A DNA stretch of 56,145 bases, taken from positions 1-56,145 of the forward strand of contig UBKJ01000031.1 in NCBI GenBank assembly GCA_900465915.1. The letters are read 5' to 3'. Source of the DNA: Hyphomicrobiales bacterium (GTDB lineage: Bacteria; Pseudomonadota; Alphaproteobacteria; Rhizobiales; Rhizobiaceae). Every line of letters starts with the position of its first letter. Position 1 is the first letter of the stretch. The notes beneath the pieces are model-generated. The model did not search any database. It was given only the letters and a program-made list of their open reading frames with translations, and was not told the DNA's origin. Shown here piece after piece: positions 48,411-56,145 of the stretch. Made by a program: the position numbers and the translations under genes.

Positions 48411-49166
48411 TTAGCGGACGAAATTGCGCAGCCAGCCCAGGCTGCCGGCGGTGTCGCCGCGCGGGCGGTATTCCGCCCCCAGCGGCGCGGACCAGCCGGC
48501 GGCGCGGATGGCCGGCAGCACCACGCTATAATCGATCTCGCCGCCGTCCGGCGGGCCGCGATCCGGCACCGAGGCGAACTGGACATGGCCGACCACAGGC
48601 AGGAGATCGCGAAAACGGGTGATGAGGTCGCCCTCGGTGCGCCCGATATGATAGCAGTCGAACATCAGCTTGACGCGCGGCGAGCCGAGATCGGCGATGA
48701 TCTCGCGCGCCTGGTCGGTGGTTTTCAGGAAATAGCCCGGCGCGTCGTGCCGGTTGAGCGGCTCGATCAGGAGCGCGATCGGCTCCGGCGCCGTTTCCGC
48801 CGCATAGCGCAGGTTTTCGAGAAACGTTTCCCGCGCCCTCTCGCCGGAGGCGAAGCCAGCCATGACATGGATCGCCTGGGCGCCGATGGCCTCAGCATAG
48901 GCGATCGCCTGGTCGATGGCCGCGCGCGCTTCCGCTTCCCGTCCCGGCAAGGCCGAAAGCCCGTTCTCGCCCGCGGCGCCGCGCAGCGTGTTGAGGCCGA
49001 GCATGGGAAGCCCGGTCTCGTCGAGCGCCGCCTTCGTCTCGGCGGCGGCGGTCGCATAGGGCCAATGGCACTCCACCGCGTCGAAGCCGGCAGCCTTCGC
49101 GGCGCGGATGGCGTCCGGCAGCGGCAGCTCGGCCCAGAGAAAACCCAGATTGGCGGAAAATTTCAT
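48411..49166 (-). CDS. otnI: Hydroxypyruvate/2-oxo-tetronate isomerase family protein
   Basis: A 251-residue TIM-barrel isomerase of the Hyi/OtnI family (MKFSANLGFLWAELPLPDAIRAAKAAGFDAVECHWPY). Likely metal ligands lie in LLIEPLNRHD, MFDCYHIGRTEGD and GAEYRP. In tetronate catabolism OtnI converts 2-oxo- to 3-oxo-tetronate, which OtnK phosphorylates; both neighbours fit. Plain hydroxypyruvate isomerase is the alternative. GGAG precedes the ATG at 49164-49166. It is the last gene of the operon. Confidence 0.83.
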   Translation of the reverse strand: MKFSANLGFLWAELPLPDAIRAAKAAGFDAVECHWPYATAAAETKAALDETGLPMLGLNTLRGAAGENGLSALPGREAEARAAIDQAIAYAEAIGAQAIHVMAGFASGERARETFLENLRYAAETAPEPIALLIEPLNRHDAPGYFLKTTDQAREIIADLGSPRVKLMFDCYHIGRTEGDLITRFRDLLPVVGHVQFASVPDRGPPDGGEIDYSVVLPAIRAAGWSAPLGAEYRPRGDTAGSLGWLRNFVR

Positions 49167-49222
49167 ATGTCCACTCCAAGAGGAAGCGTAAAATGGTGTG
49201 ATCACGCACTATGTCCCAGCGC

Positions 49223-50491
49223 TTAGCCGTCGTTCAACGCGGTGAGCGCGTCGGAAAAGAAATTTTTTCCGCCGAAATTGCCGGACTTCAACGCCAGCGC
49301 TATGCGTTCGCCGCCAATCTCGCAGAAAGTCCACGGCACGCCAGGGGCGATCTCGCGGCCGATGTCCAGCCTGGCGACGCCGAGCGCCTTGGTGATCGCT
49401 CCAGAGGTTTCTCCCCCTGCGACCACGAAACGGCGCGCACCCAGTTCAAACGCAAAAAGCGCCAGTTCCGCCAGAGCTTCCTCCACGATCTGGCCGGCTC
49501 GAGCCGCGCCCAATCTTTCCTGCACGCGACGAATGGCGCCGGGTTCGGCGGTCGCATAGATAAGCGGGGCTTCCTCCAGGGATTGCGAGGCGAGCCATAC
49601 GCGCGCGGCCTCCGTCCCCTTTTCCGCCAATTCGAGCGGATCGATCTGCAACGCAGGCGCGAGCGCAGTGTAGCACTCGACCTGCGCTCGCGTCATCGTC
49701 GAACAACTGCCCGAAAGTACGATCGCCTTCTGCGGAGGAGGAGCGGCTATAGTGTGTGGATCGTTGGCCGTCAGAACTCCCTCTTCGCGATAAAGCGCGG
49801 GAAGCGGCATGGCGAGCGCGCTGCCGCCGGTGAGAAGCGGCATGTCAAGACAGGCCTCGGCGATGATAGAAAGATCAGCCGTTTCTATTGCGTCTACGAT
49901 TACATGCGCGACGCCCTGATCACGCAAGACGTCGAGTTCGGCGCTGAGCGCCGCGGGTCCACGCGCCACCGTGGCCCGGTCAGCCAGACCAACGCGCCCG
50001 GACACCTGCGGCGTCAGCAAACGCATCAGGTTGGAATCACGCATCGGCGTCAATGGATGGTCTTTCATCGGGCTTTCCGCGAGCGGCTCACGATGGACGA
50101 AGAGGTTGCCCATAAAGACGCGCCGCCCGTTTTCGGGAAAAGCGGGGCAATAAATCGTCTGAGTTGCGCCAAGATCCGCCATCAACGCTTCCGCGACTGG
50201 TCCGATGTTGCCTTGCGGGGTGGAATCGAAGGTGGAGCAATATTTCCAGAAAAACTGACGCGCGCCTGCCGCCTGAAGCCAGGCGAGCGCGGCGCGGCAT
50301 TCGTTTATCGCCTCCTGCGGCGGCGCAGTGCGGCATTTGAGAGCGATAACCTCGAAAGCAGCGGTCTCGTGCGGTGGTGCGACGGGGACGCCAATCCTGA
50401 GACTCACCTCCGCGCCGCTTCGCGCCAATAGACCCGCGAGGTCGGTCGCGCCGGTGAAGTCGTCGGCAATGCACCCCAGAATGACGCTCAT
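49223..50491 (-). CDS. otnK: Four-carbon acid sugar kinase (OtnK/OiaK-like, DUF1537 family)
   Basis: A 422-residue two-domain kinase. The substrate-binding N-domain starts MSVILGCIADDFTGATDLAGLLARSGA, and the ATP-binding C-domain holds IVLSGSCSTMTRAQVE and VVAGGETSGAI. Characterised members phosphorylate 3-oxo-tetronate (OtnK), 3-oxo-isoapionate (OiaK) or related acids. With an apionate-lactonase-like gene nearby the OiaK role is as likely as OtnK. The ATG overlaps the DenD-like stop by four bases. Confidence 0.87.
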   Translation of the reverse strand: MSVILGCIADDFTGATDLAGLLARSGAEVSLRIGVPVAPPHETAAFEVIALKCRTAPPQEAINECRAALAWLQAAGARQFFWKYCSTFDSTPQGNIGPVAEALMADLGATQTIYCPAFPENGRRVFMGNLFVHREPLAESPMKDHPLTPMRDSNLMRLLTPQVSGRVGLADRATVARGPAALSAELDVLRDQGVAHVIVDAIETADLSIIAEACLDMPLLTGGSALAMPLPALYREEGVLTANDPHTIAAPPPQKAIVLSGSCSTMTRAQVECYTALAPALQIDPLELAEKGTEAARVWLASQSLEEAPLIYATAEPGAIRRVQERLGAARAGQIVEEALAELALFAFELGARRFVVAGGETSGAITKALGVARLDIGREIAPGVPWTFCEIGGERIALALKSGNFGGKNFFSDALTALNDG

Positions 50492-51474
50492 GATCCAGCC
50501 TCGGGCGCATCTTCCTTCAGATAGACGGCGATAAGTTCGTCCACTGTGGTTTCGGCCGTGAAGCCTAGCTCCATTGCGCGTTCCGGCGCGAAGGCGCGCG
50601 GCCAAGCATTGATGATCCGGGCGACGGCCTCATCCGGCTGACGGTCAATCAGCGCTACGGCTTCGGGGCCGGCGGCGCGCTCCAGCGCGGCGATCTGGTC
50701 GGCGACGGTGGCCGCCACACCCGGCATGTTGAGCGTGCGGCGCACGCCGAGGCCGGACGTGTCCAGCGTAGCGGCGCGGATCAGAAACGCCACCGCCGAA
50801 CGGGGGCTGGCCAGCCAGTGCTTGACGTCGTCCGCGACCGGCAACACGGCGCGCTGACCCGCAAGAGGCTCGCGCAGGATACCGGAGAAGAAGCCGGAAG
50901 CGGCCGCATTCGGCGCGCCGGGCCGGATGACGACCGTGGGAAGACGCACGCCGACGCCGTCGAGAAAGCCGCGCCGCGAATAATCGGCGAGCAGCAATTC
51001 GCATATCGCTTTTTGCACGCCATAGCTCGTCAGCGGCGCGAGCAGGTAGTCGTCCGGAATGGGGTCCGGCAAGGGGGCGCCATAGACCGCCAGCGACGAG
51101 GAGAAGACCACGCGCGGAACATAAGCGCCGCGTTCGCTTTCACGCCGGATGGCCTCGAAAAGATCGCGCGCGGCGTCGAGATTGATCTTGTAGCCGAGGT
51201 TGAAATCGCGCTCGGCCTGCCCGGAAACGATCGCCGCGAGATGGAAGATCACGTCGGGCCGCAGCGCCGCGAGCGCTTCCGCCGCGCCCTTGGCGGAAAT
51301 GTCGCTGGCCATGGCGTCGATCATTGTCACCGCTCCCGCCGGGACCGACGGCTCGACGATATCGACCAATGTCATGCGGGCGATGGCGCGGTCGCCGAGA
51401 CTTCCGTTCCGCGCAAGTGTGGCGGCCAGCTTGCGGCCGATCATACCGCCCGCGCCTGTGATGAGAACATGCAT
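50488..51474 (-). CDS. denD: NAD-dependent D-erythronate dehydrogenase-like protein
   Basis: A 328-residue extended SDR (epimerase family). The cofactor motif is GAGGMIGRKLA and the catalytic pair is SYGVQK, with SSSLAVYG before it. Within DUF1537/OtnI operons such proteins are D-erythronate dehydrogenases that form the 2-oxo acid. A sugar epimerase role is less likely in this context. I chose the ATG at 51474 (GGAAG seven bases upstream) over 51480. It overlaps otnK by four bases. Confidence 0.83.
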   Translation of the reverse strand: MHVLITGAGGMIGRKLAATLARNGSLGDRAIARMTLVDIVEPSVPAGAVTMIDAMASDISAKGAAEALAALRPDVIFHLAAIVSGQAERDFNLGYKINLDAARDLFEAIRRESERGAYVPRVVFSSSLAVYGAPLPDPIPDDYLLAPLTSYGVQKAICELLLADYSRRGFLDGVGVRLPTVVIRPGAPNAAASGFFSGILREPLAGQRAVLPVADDVKHWLASPRSAVAFLIRAATLDTSGLGVRRTLNMPGVAATVADQIAALERAAGPEAVALIDRQPDEAVARIINAWPRAFAPERAMELGFTAETTVDELIAVYLKEDAPEAGS

Positions 51475-51506
51475 CGTCATTCTTCCTGTCTTCAATAAGC
51501 CATGCA

Positions 51507-53474
51507 TTAATGATGGATCGGGCTTAGCGTGCGTATTACCGCGTAAGCATCGAGCGTGAGCGTCGATGCACGGAGTGGAGCGAACTCATCAAGAAAATCG
51601 GGTCGTTCCGCGGCCGCTACGAAGGACTCGGCGTCGAGCACGGCGGCAACGGAAAATCTCTCGGGCAGGCGTAACGTCACCGGTGCGGGGGAAGGGTTGC
51701 AAAGCCAGAGTTCTACGCCTTGGGCTGTTTCGGCGGCGAAACCGCGAACGGCGCCTGGAACGGACGCCGAGACGGCGCGCAAAGGACCGTCGCGCAACCG
51801 CGCCATGCCGCGCAAGACGTGCCAGACGGGATAGAGCTCCCCTTCACCTTCAAACCACGGCTGCGGATAAGGCATCGGAACGGAGATTGCACCGAACGGC
51901 CCCACAGCGCCGCCCAGCGCAACGGCTTCGGCGCCGCCTATGGCGAAGGCGGCGAAATAGCCGAGATTCCATGCAGCGCCTATGACGCCCCGCTGGCGAG
52001 GATCATTGTAGTTGACGGCTTGCCGGATGTTGTCGGGATTGTCCACCGGAGCCTCGCCATAGGGATTGTCGCGCAGGCCAATAGCCGACGGCCCAACCGT
52101 ATAGGGCAGACCTTTGGCGATCGCCGGAACGGTTTTCACGATATGCGGCAAACACTCCAGCGTTTCCATCATGGAGCGATCATCGCCAGCATGGAAGATC
52201 GCAGCGGTGGTGAAGGTGACGATATCAAGCGCCTCGACAGGCGGACGCTTGCGATTGAGTTCGGTGAAAAAGCTGAACATGCCGCCGCCGATCCGTGCGC
52301 CGGGAAAGGCCGAACGCGTGGCGGCGTAGAGACGGAGCGCATCCGGCGCGGGCGGCCAGTCGCTGCCCGGCAAGGTGCATTTAAGGTCTGGCGCGGGCGA
52401 AACGAAAACCGTTCGAAACGGATCGCCGAGCCGTGCGGCTATATCGCCCAGCGCAGCGACTTCAGCCGTGGCCCCGGCGTCATCGACATTCACGATCACC
52501 GCTTCGAGCCATGGTTCCGCTCCGATAGCCCCGCAAGCTTCGACCTGCCGGGCGAGCGTTTCGGCATTATGACCGCGACGTGGATCGTGATGGCATAAGA
52601 CATGCGACAGGCCAAGACCGCGCAGCCGATCCGCATGAACAAGCACCGTACCGGCGTCTTCCGGCTGGAGACCGACGCCAAGACGCGGCGCAATTCCCGC
52701 CCCCTCGCCGAGCGAGACGACGACCGGGCCCGCATCGGTCTGCATCGCTGCGGCGGGCGCGTCTGTGACCGTCAGCGTAATCGTCTGATCGATTTCCTCG
52801 CCCTGCTCGATCCGGTAGGGCCATGGCAGAGCGAGCGGACGCACATAGGTCTTGTACGAGGCGTCCGTCCAATTGCGCTGGTCCTCCATCTCAAAGACAT
52901 CGCCCTCCATGCGACAGCGCACGCTTTGGCCACGCGGCGTGCGGTAAGTGAGCTCGCGCAAATCCATCATCGGCTGAACAGGATCGATGAGATCGGGGAA
53001 AGAGGTTTCAACCGTTTCGCCGCTCGTATGAACGATGCGCGCCGGCGCGCCGCTCACTCCTTCGATGGGATGCAGGATGACGAAGCCGGTGCGATTGGTG
53101 AGCAATCCCGTCGGCGTTGACCCACGTCCGCCAAAACGCAAAACGCCGTTCGCCTGACCCTCGATAAAAACTTCATAGTCGAAACGCTCAGTCGCGCCGC
53201 CGACGCCGGCGCGATAGCGGATTTGAAAACGATCCTCCGCCTCCTTGATACGAAGGTTTTCGATGGAGGGCGCCAGCGTCGCCCAGTTTTTGTCGCGCAC
53301 GACGAAGGAGATCGCCCGAATGACTTCCTCTTCATGCACGCGAATGTCGCGCAGGTTCGCGCCATCGAACAGAACGGTCAACGGACCCGCGCGCAACAGG
53401 CGCTCTTCAGCGGGCGGTTGCTCCGTGCCGAAAAGGCGCAGGAAGCGGGATGGTTCGGATCTGGTTGTCATCAT
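51507..53474 (-). CDS. D-apionate lactonase-like protein
   Basis: A 655-residue cytoplasmic protein without signal peptide. The pattern LRLFGTEQP...LLRAGPLTVLFDGANLRDIRVHEEEVIRAISFVVRDKNWATLAP matches what I know of the D-apionate lactonase (ApnL) family, a glycosidase-like fold that opens D-apionolactone to D-apionate. The middle (about 260-560) looks like a TIM barrel and the end like a beta domain. Its start overlaps the GntR gene by four bases; DenD follows 32 bases later. The gene for apiose dehydrogenase is not in the window. A lactonase for another branched or tetronic lactone is possible. Confidence 0.65.
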   Translation of the reverse strand: MMTTRSEPSRFLRLFGTEQPPAEERLLRAGPLTVLFDGANLRDIRVHEEEVIRAISFVVRDKNWATLAPSIENLRIKEAEDRFQIRYRAGVGGATERFDYEVFIEGQANGVLRFGGRGSTPTGLLTNRTGFVILHPIEGVSGAPARIVHTSGETVETSFPDLIDPVQPMMDLRELTYRTPRGQSVRCRMEGDVFEMEDQRNWTDASYKTYVRPLALPWPYRIEQGEEIDQTITLTVTDAPAAAMQTDAGPVVVSLGEGAGIAPRLGVGLQPEDAGTVLVHADRLRGLGLSHVLCHHDPRRGHNAETLARQVEACGAIGAEPWLEAVIVNVDDAGATAEVAALGDIAARLGDPFRTVFVSPAPDLKCTLPGSDWPPAPDALRLYAATRSAFPGARIGGGMFSFFTELNRKRPPVEALDIVTFTTAAIFHAGDDRSMMETLECLPHIVKTVPAIAKGLPYTVGPSAIGLRDNPYGEAPVDNPDNIRQAVNYNDPRQRGVIGAAWNLGYFAAFAIGGAEAVALGGAVGPFGAISVPMPYPQPWFEGEGELYPVWHVLRGMARLRDGPLRAVSASVPGAVRGFAAETAQGVELWLCNPSPAPVTLRLPERFSVAAVLDAESFVAAAERPDFLDEFAPLRASTLTLDAYAVIRTLSPIHH

Positions 53475-54223
53475 TCCTCCCTTGAAGCGACAGCCGACGG
53501 AAAAAGCTGCCGCGTCGTCGTATGGATGCGAGTTTCATGGATGACGAAGGCGCTGGCCGTGGCCTCCGGATCATGGGCTTCCAGCCCCGCGAGGATGGCG
53601 CGATGATCGGCGATGCTGGTGGCGATGCCGCCCGGTCGGGACACCGCGCGTCGACGATGGGCAAGAAGATAGGAATAAAGATCCGCGGCCATATCTGCCA
53701 ATACGGCGTTGCCCGCAGCATGGTAGACCGCCAGATGAAATTCGCGGTCGCAGATGAGGAAGCGGACCGGGTCGCTCACAGCCGCCTCCTGCGCAAGCAA
53801 GGAGATGCGAAGTTCCTCCAAAACGGCCGGCGTAACGGCGAGTGCGGCGGCGCGGGCTAGCGTCGGCTCCACCAAAAGACGCGCCGCGTGAACGTCGTCG
53901 AGGCTATATGCGGCGATATCGCGGTAGCGCGCCGACTGCACCGCCAGTTCGCCCACCTCGCTGTCGGCCACCACAGTACGAGCGCCTTGCGTGACGGAAA
54001 GAATCCCGCGGGTCGACAAAATGAGAATAGCGCCGCGAACGGTCTCGCGGCTAACGGCCAACGCAGCCGCCAGTTCGCGTTCGCCCGGCAAGGCGTCGCC
54101 TACGCCAAGCACCCCGGATGCGATGAGCGTCGCTATCTTGCCGGCGACGACATCCTTCATCGACTGGCGCGGCACGCTTTTGGCCAAGCCGTAGCGAGCG
54201 TCGAACATACTGCGGAAATCCAT
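53471..54223 (-). CDS. GntR/FadR-family regulator of the acid-sugar operon
   Basis: A 250-residue regulator with winged helix SMKDVVAGKIATLIASGVLGVGDALPGERELAAALAVSRETVRGAILILSTRGILSVTQGARTVV and an FCD sensor (ARLLVEPTLARAAAL; CDREFHLAVYHAAGNAVLADM; DHRAILAGLEAHDPEATASAFVIHETRIH). I prefer the ATG at 54223, which has GGAG eight bases before it; upstream ATGs at 54238 and 54262 lack ribosome sites. It is the first gene of the operon and divergent from the cobalamin-dependent protein, so it probably controls both through the intergenic region. Confidence 0.86.
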   Translation of the reverse strand: MDFRSMFDARYGLAKSVPRQSMKDVVAGKIATLIASGVLGVGDALPGERELAAALAVSRETVRGAILILSTRGILSVTQGARTVVADSEVGELAVQSARYRDIAAYSLDDVHAARLLVEPTLARAAALAVTPAVLEELRISLLAQEAAVSDPVRFLICDREFHLAVYHAAGNAVLADMAADLYSYLLAHRRRAVSRPGGIATSIADHRAILAGLEAHDPEATASAFVIHETRIHTTTRQLFPSAVASREE

Positions 54224-54376
54224 GCCCTCTGCTCCCATTCCGGCGATTGGTTCGCTTTCCATACCAGTAGAACCATAAGGGCGGCGCCGTCAACATAAAA
54301 CTGTATACTCTTGCGTGGGCACTTAAAGCGCGGTATTTGTTGGTCAGTCTTTCTTTAAAGCCGGACCGAGGCCCTC

Positions 54377-56110
54377 ATGATCGCCGAACCCCTCCTTATC
54401 GATCCCCGCCTGACCCCGGGGGCAGATCTGCTCGCTGCGGGACGCGCCATGGCGCGCGACTGGCGGCTGGGTCCCTGCCGGTTTCTGACCGAAAAGAACG
54501 TAGCCTCGGAAGCCGAATGGAAGCGTCGAGCGATGGCTGAAAAGCGCATCATGCAACATGCGCATATCGGCTTCCGCAATGTCGACCGCACCATCGAGGC
54601 GATTGGCGAAGTCTATGAAAAATGCGGCGCGGCCGGCGTCACGGTCGACCGTTTCGGCATCACGCTCGACTGGTCGATGGGTTATCCCGAAGCCATGCGC
54701 GCGAAGGCGGGTCGGGGCACCGGCATCGTGCTGACGGGACCGGAAGATTTCGCGCGCATCACCAACGCCGCTCCCGCCGCCGCCCATTTCGGCGATTTCA
54801 TGCTCGGCCTGCCCGGTGCGGTGGAAAACACCCGCGCGGCGATCGCGGCCGGCGCGACCGCGGTCGGCAATCTCGGACAATATTTCACCTTCCGCCTACC
54901 CTATTGGGACAACGACGTGGCCACGACCGAAGCGACGGTGACGGCGCTCGGTCTCATCGCTGCGCAGAACGCCGAGATTCTCGTCCACTCCAACCTGGAC
55001 GACGGCTTCGCCGGCCTTTTCATCGATATGGCCTGCGCGCTGGGCATGGTGATCGTCGAAAAGCATATCATCGACACCCTGATCGGCGCGCGACTCGCCC
55101 ATTGCTATGGTCACCATTTTTCCGATCCGCTATCGCGCACCGCGTTCCACGCCGCGCTGGTGCGCGTCAACAATACGCCCGGCACCATGATCTTTGGCAA
55201 CACGGTCGCCTATCAGTCGACGCCGGCGGGCAATTTCGCCAGCCTCGCGAGTTATCTGATGGCCGACATGCTGGCGCTCGGGCGCTGGCCGGCGGGACAT
55301 GCGGTCAACCCCGTACCCGTGACCGAGAACCAGCGCATTCCGGATGTGGACGAAATCATCGACGCCCAGACCTTCGCGCATCGCATGGCGCTGCACGCGC
55401 CTTATTACGAGCCGGTCTTCGACTGGAGCAAGGTGGAGACGATGGCCGACGTGCTGGTGGAGGGCGGCCAACGCTTCGCCCGGTCCGTGATCGAAGGCCT
55501 TGCGGATCGGGGCGTTGCGGTGGACGATCCGGCCGCCCTGATGCTCGCTATTCGCCGCATGGGGCCAAAGCGCATGGAAGCGCTTTTCGGACCCGGCGTG
55601 CAAAGCCCACGTGGCCGTAAGCCGCTCATCCACGCCGAATGGGCGCGCGAACTCAACGAAAAAGCCGAACATTGGGTGGCGTCGCGCACGCCGCTCGAAA
55701 CTCCCCGCCCCATTATCGTTTGCGTCGGCACCACAGACGTTCACGAGCACGGCAAGTATCTGGTGGAGAAGGCGCTGGAAGGCCTCGCCGCCGAAATCGC
55801 CGATGCGGGCGTGGCGGTCGATCCAGAAACGCTGGTGGAGCGCGCGGTGGAGACGGGCGCCGACGCCATAGCGGTCAGCACCTACAACGGCGTTGCGCTG
55901 CGCTACGCCAAGGCGGTCAAAGCCGCGCTCGCCGAACGCCAGCTCGACCTGCCGGTGCTGATCGGCGGACGCCTGAACGAAGTGCCGGCGGATTCGAATT
56001 CCGGCTTGCCGGTGGATGTGACGGACGACATCCGCTCCATCGGCTGCAATCCCTGCGGCGACCTGGACGACATGTTGAAAGTTCTGCGCTCAATCAGTCT
56101 CGCAAGCTGA
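54377..56110 (+). CDS. Cobalamin-dependent mutase-like protein (fused barrel and B12 domain)
   Basis: A 577-residue protein that I cannot assign to a characterised enzyme. The C-terminal domain (about 445-577) has the full base-off/His-on cobalamin signature: Asp454-x-His456-x-x-Gly459 (DVHEHG), Ser501 (AVSTYNG) and Gly530-Gly531 (LIGGRL). The N-terminal 430 residues look like a TIM barrel distantly reminiscent of glutamate mutase subunit E (GITLDWSMGYPEAM; VGNLGQYFTFRLPYWDN; GTMIFGNTVAYQSTPAGNF). This architecture fits a carbon-skeleton mutase in one chain. It is divergent from the acid-sugar operon. GAGG precedes the ATG. Confidence 0.8.
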   Translation: MIAEPLLIDPRLTPGADLLAAGRAMARDWRLGPCRFLTEKNVASEAEWKRRAMAEKRIMQHAHIGFRNVDRTIEAIGEVYEKCGAAGVTVDRFGITLDWSMGYPEAMRAKAGRGTGIVLTGPEDFARITNAAPAAAHFGDFMLGLPGAVENTRAAIAAGATAVGNLGQYFTFRLPYWDNDVATTEATVTALGLIAAQNAEILVHSNLDDGFAGLFIDMACALGMVIVEKHIIDTLIGARLAHCYGHHFSDPLSRTAFHAALVRVNNTPGTMIFGNTVAYQSTPAGNFASLASYLMADMLALGRWPAGHAVNPVPVTENQRIPDVDEIIDAQTFAHRMALHAPYYEPVFDWSKVETMADVLVEGGQRFARSVIEGLADRGVAVDDPAALMLAIRRMGPKRMEALFGPGVQSPRGRKPLIHAEWARELNEKAEHWVASRTPLETPRPIIVCVGTTDVHEHGKYLVEKALEGLAAEIADAGVAVDPETLVERAVETGADAIAVSTYNGVALRYAKAVKAALAERQLDLPVLIGGRLNEVPADSNSGLPVDVTDDIRSIGCNPCGDLDDMLKVLRSISLAS

Positions 56111-56145
56111 ACACGCCATTTGAAAATGTGTCAATCGGCGTCGTA

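Noticed and set aside
50488..51474. UDP-sugar 4-epimerase
   Set aside because: Family resemblance is general, but the operon with DUF1537 kinase and OtnI-type isomerase points to an acid dehydrogenase of DenD type.
1..56145. CRISPR arrays, tRNA or rRNA genes, transposases, phage genes or attachment sites
   Set aside because: I found no regularly spaced repeats, no conserved RNA-gene sequences and no recombinase or transposase motifs on either strand.

Overview
This 56 kb window is GC-rich, densely coding chromosome-type DNA. It most likely comes from an alphaproteobacterium of the order Hyphomicrobiales (Rhizobiales). The pointers are a choline-sulfatase of rhizobial BetC type with a ChoX-like choline-binding protein, a short GCG_CRPN-type exported protein, a B12-riboswitch-controlled metE, several osmolyte and sugar-acid ABC or catabolic units, and alphaproteobacterial tetronate/apionate genes. 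The genus cannot be fixed from the sequence alone. I see no rRNA, tRNA, CRISPR array, insertion sequence or phage gene.

Region by region. (1) 1-8.3 kb: a complete, self-contained sugar PTS. It has galactitol-type EIIA and EIIB, GutM, glucitol/sorbitol EIIC, EIIB and EIIA, a private HPr-Enzyme I fusion, two unrecognised reverse-strand proteins and a SorC-type regulator. (2) 8.4-14.6 kb: an EF-hand protein, an ECF sigma factor with a candidate membrane anti-sigma factor and a periplasmic metal-sensor-like protein, a GCG_CRPN protein, a DUF1800/DUF1501 pair and a YXWGXW-repeat protein. (3) 14.7-17.3 kb: choline-sulfatase and a choline-binding protein. (4) 17.4-21.6 kb: an AaeAXB/EmrA-like efflux system (HlyD adaptor, DUF1656, FUSC) divergent from a MarR regulator whose likely operator is visible. 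(5) 21.6-27.5 kb: an IclR regulator divergent from enoyl-CoA hydratase, acyl-CoA ligase, Zn alcohol dehydrogenase and aldehyde dehydrogenase, which together look like an alcohol-to-acyl-CoA pathway. (6) 27.6-36.5 kb: two acetoacetate-decarboxylase-family proteins, an SDR, an XRE-cupin regulator, a five-gene branched-chain-amino-acid-type ABC transporter and a GntR regulator. Four copies of one long palindrome link these promoters. (7) 36.9-45.6 kb: a DapA-like lyase and an FAD amine oxidase, facing a quaternary-amine ABC transporter with a double permease and two SDR paralogues around a GntR regulator. (8) 45.7-48.4 kb: cobalamin riboswitch and metE. (9) 48.4-56.1 kb: an acid-sugar operon (GntR, D-apionate-lactonase-like protein, DenD-, OtnK- and OtnI-like enzymes) divergent from a large cobalamin-dependent mutase-like protein.

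The most novel-looking pieces are the B12 mutase-like enzyme facing the branched/tetronic acid-sugar operon, and the two inferred regulons with shared operators (TATATGAAAT-N12-ATTTCATATA, and the 19-bp TGGT...ACCA element). All functions are inferred from recognised sequence motifs and context; no database search was run.
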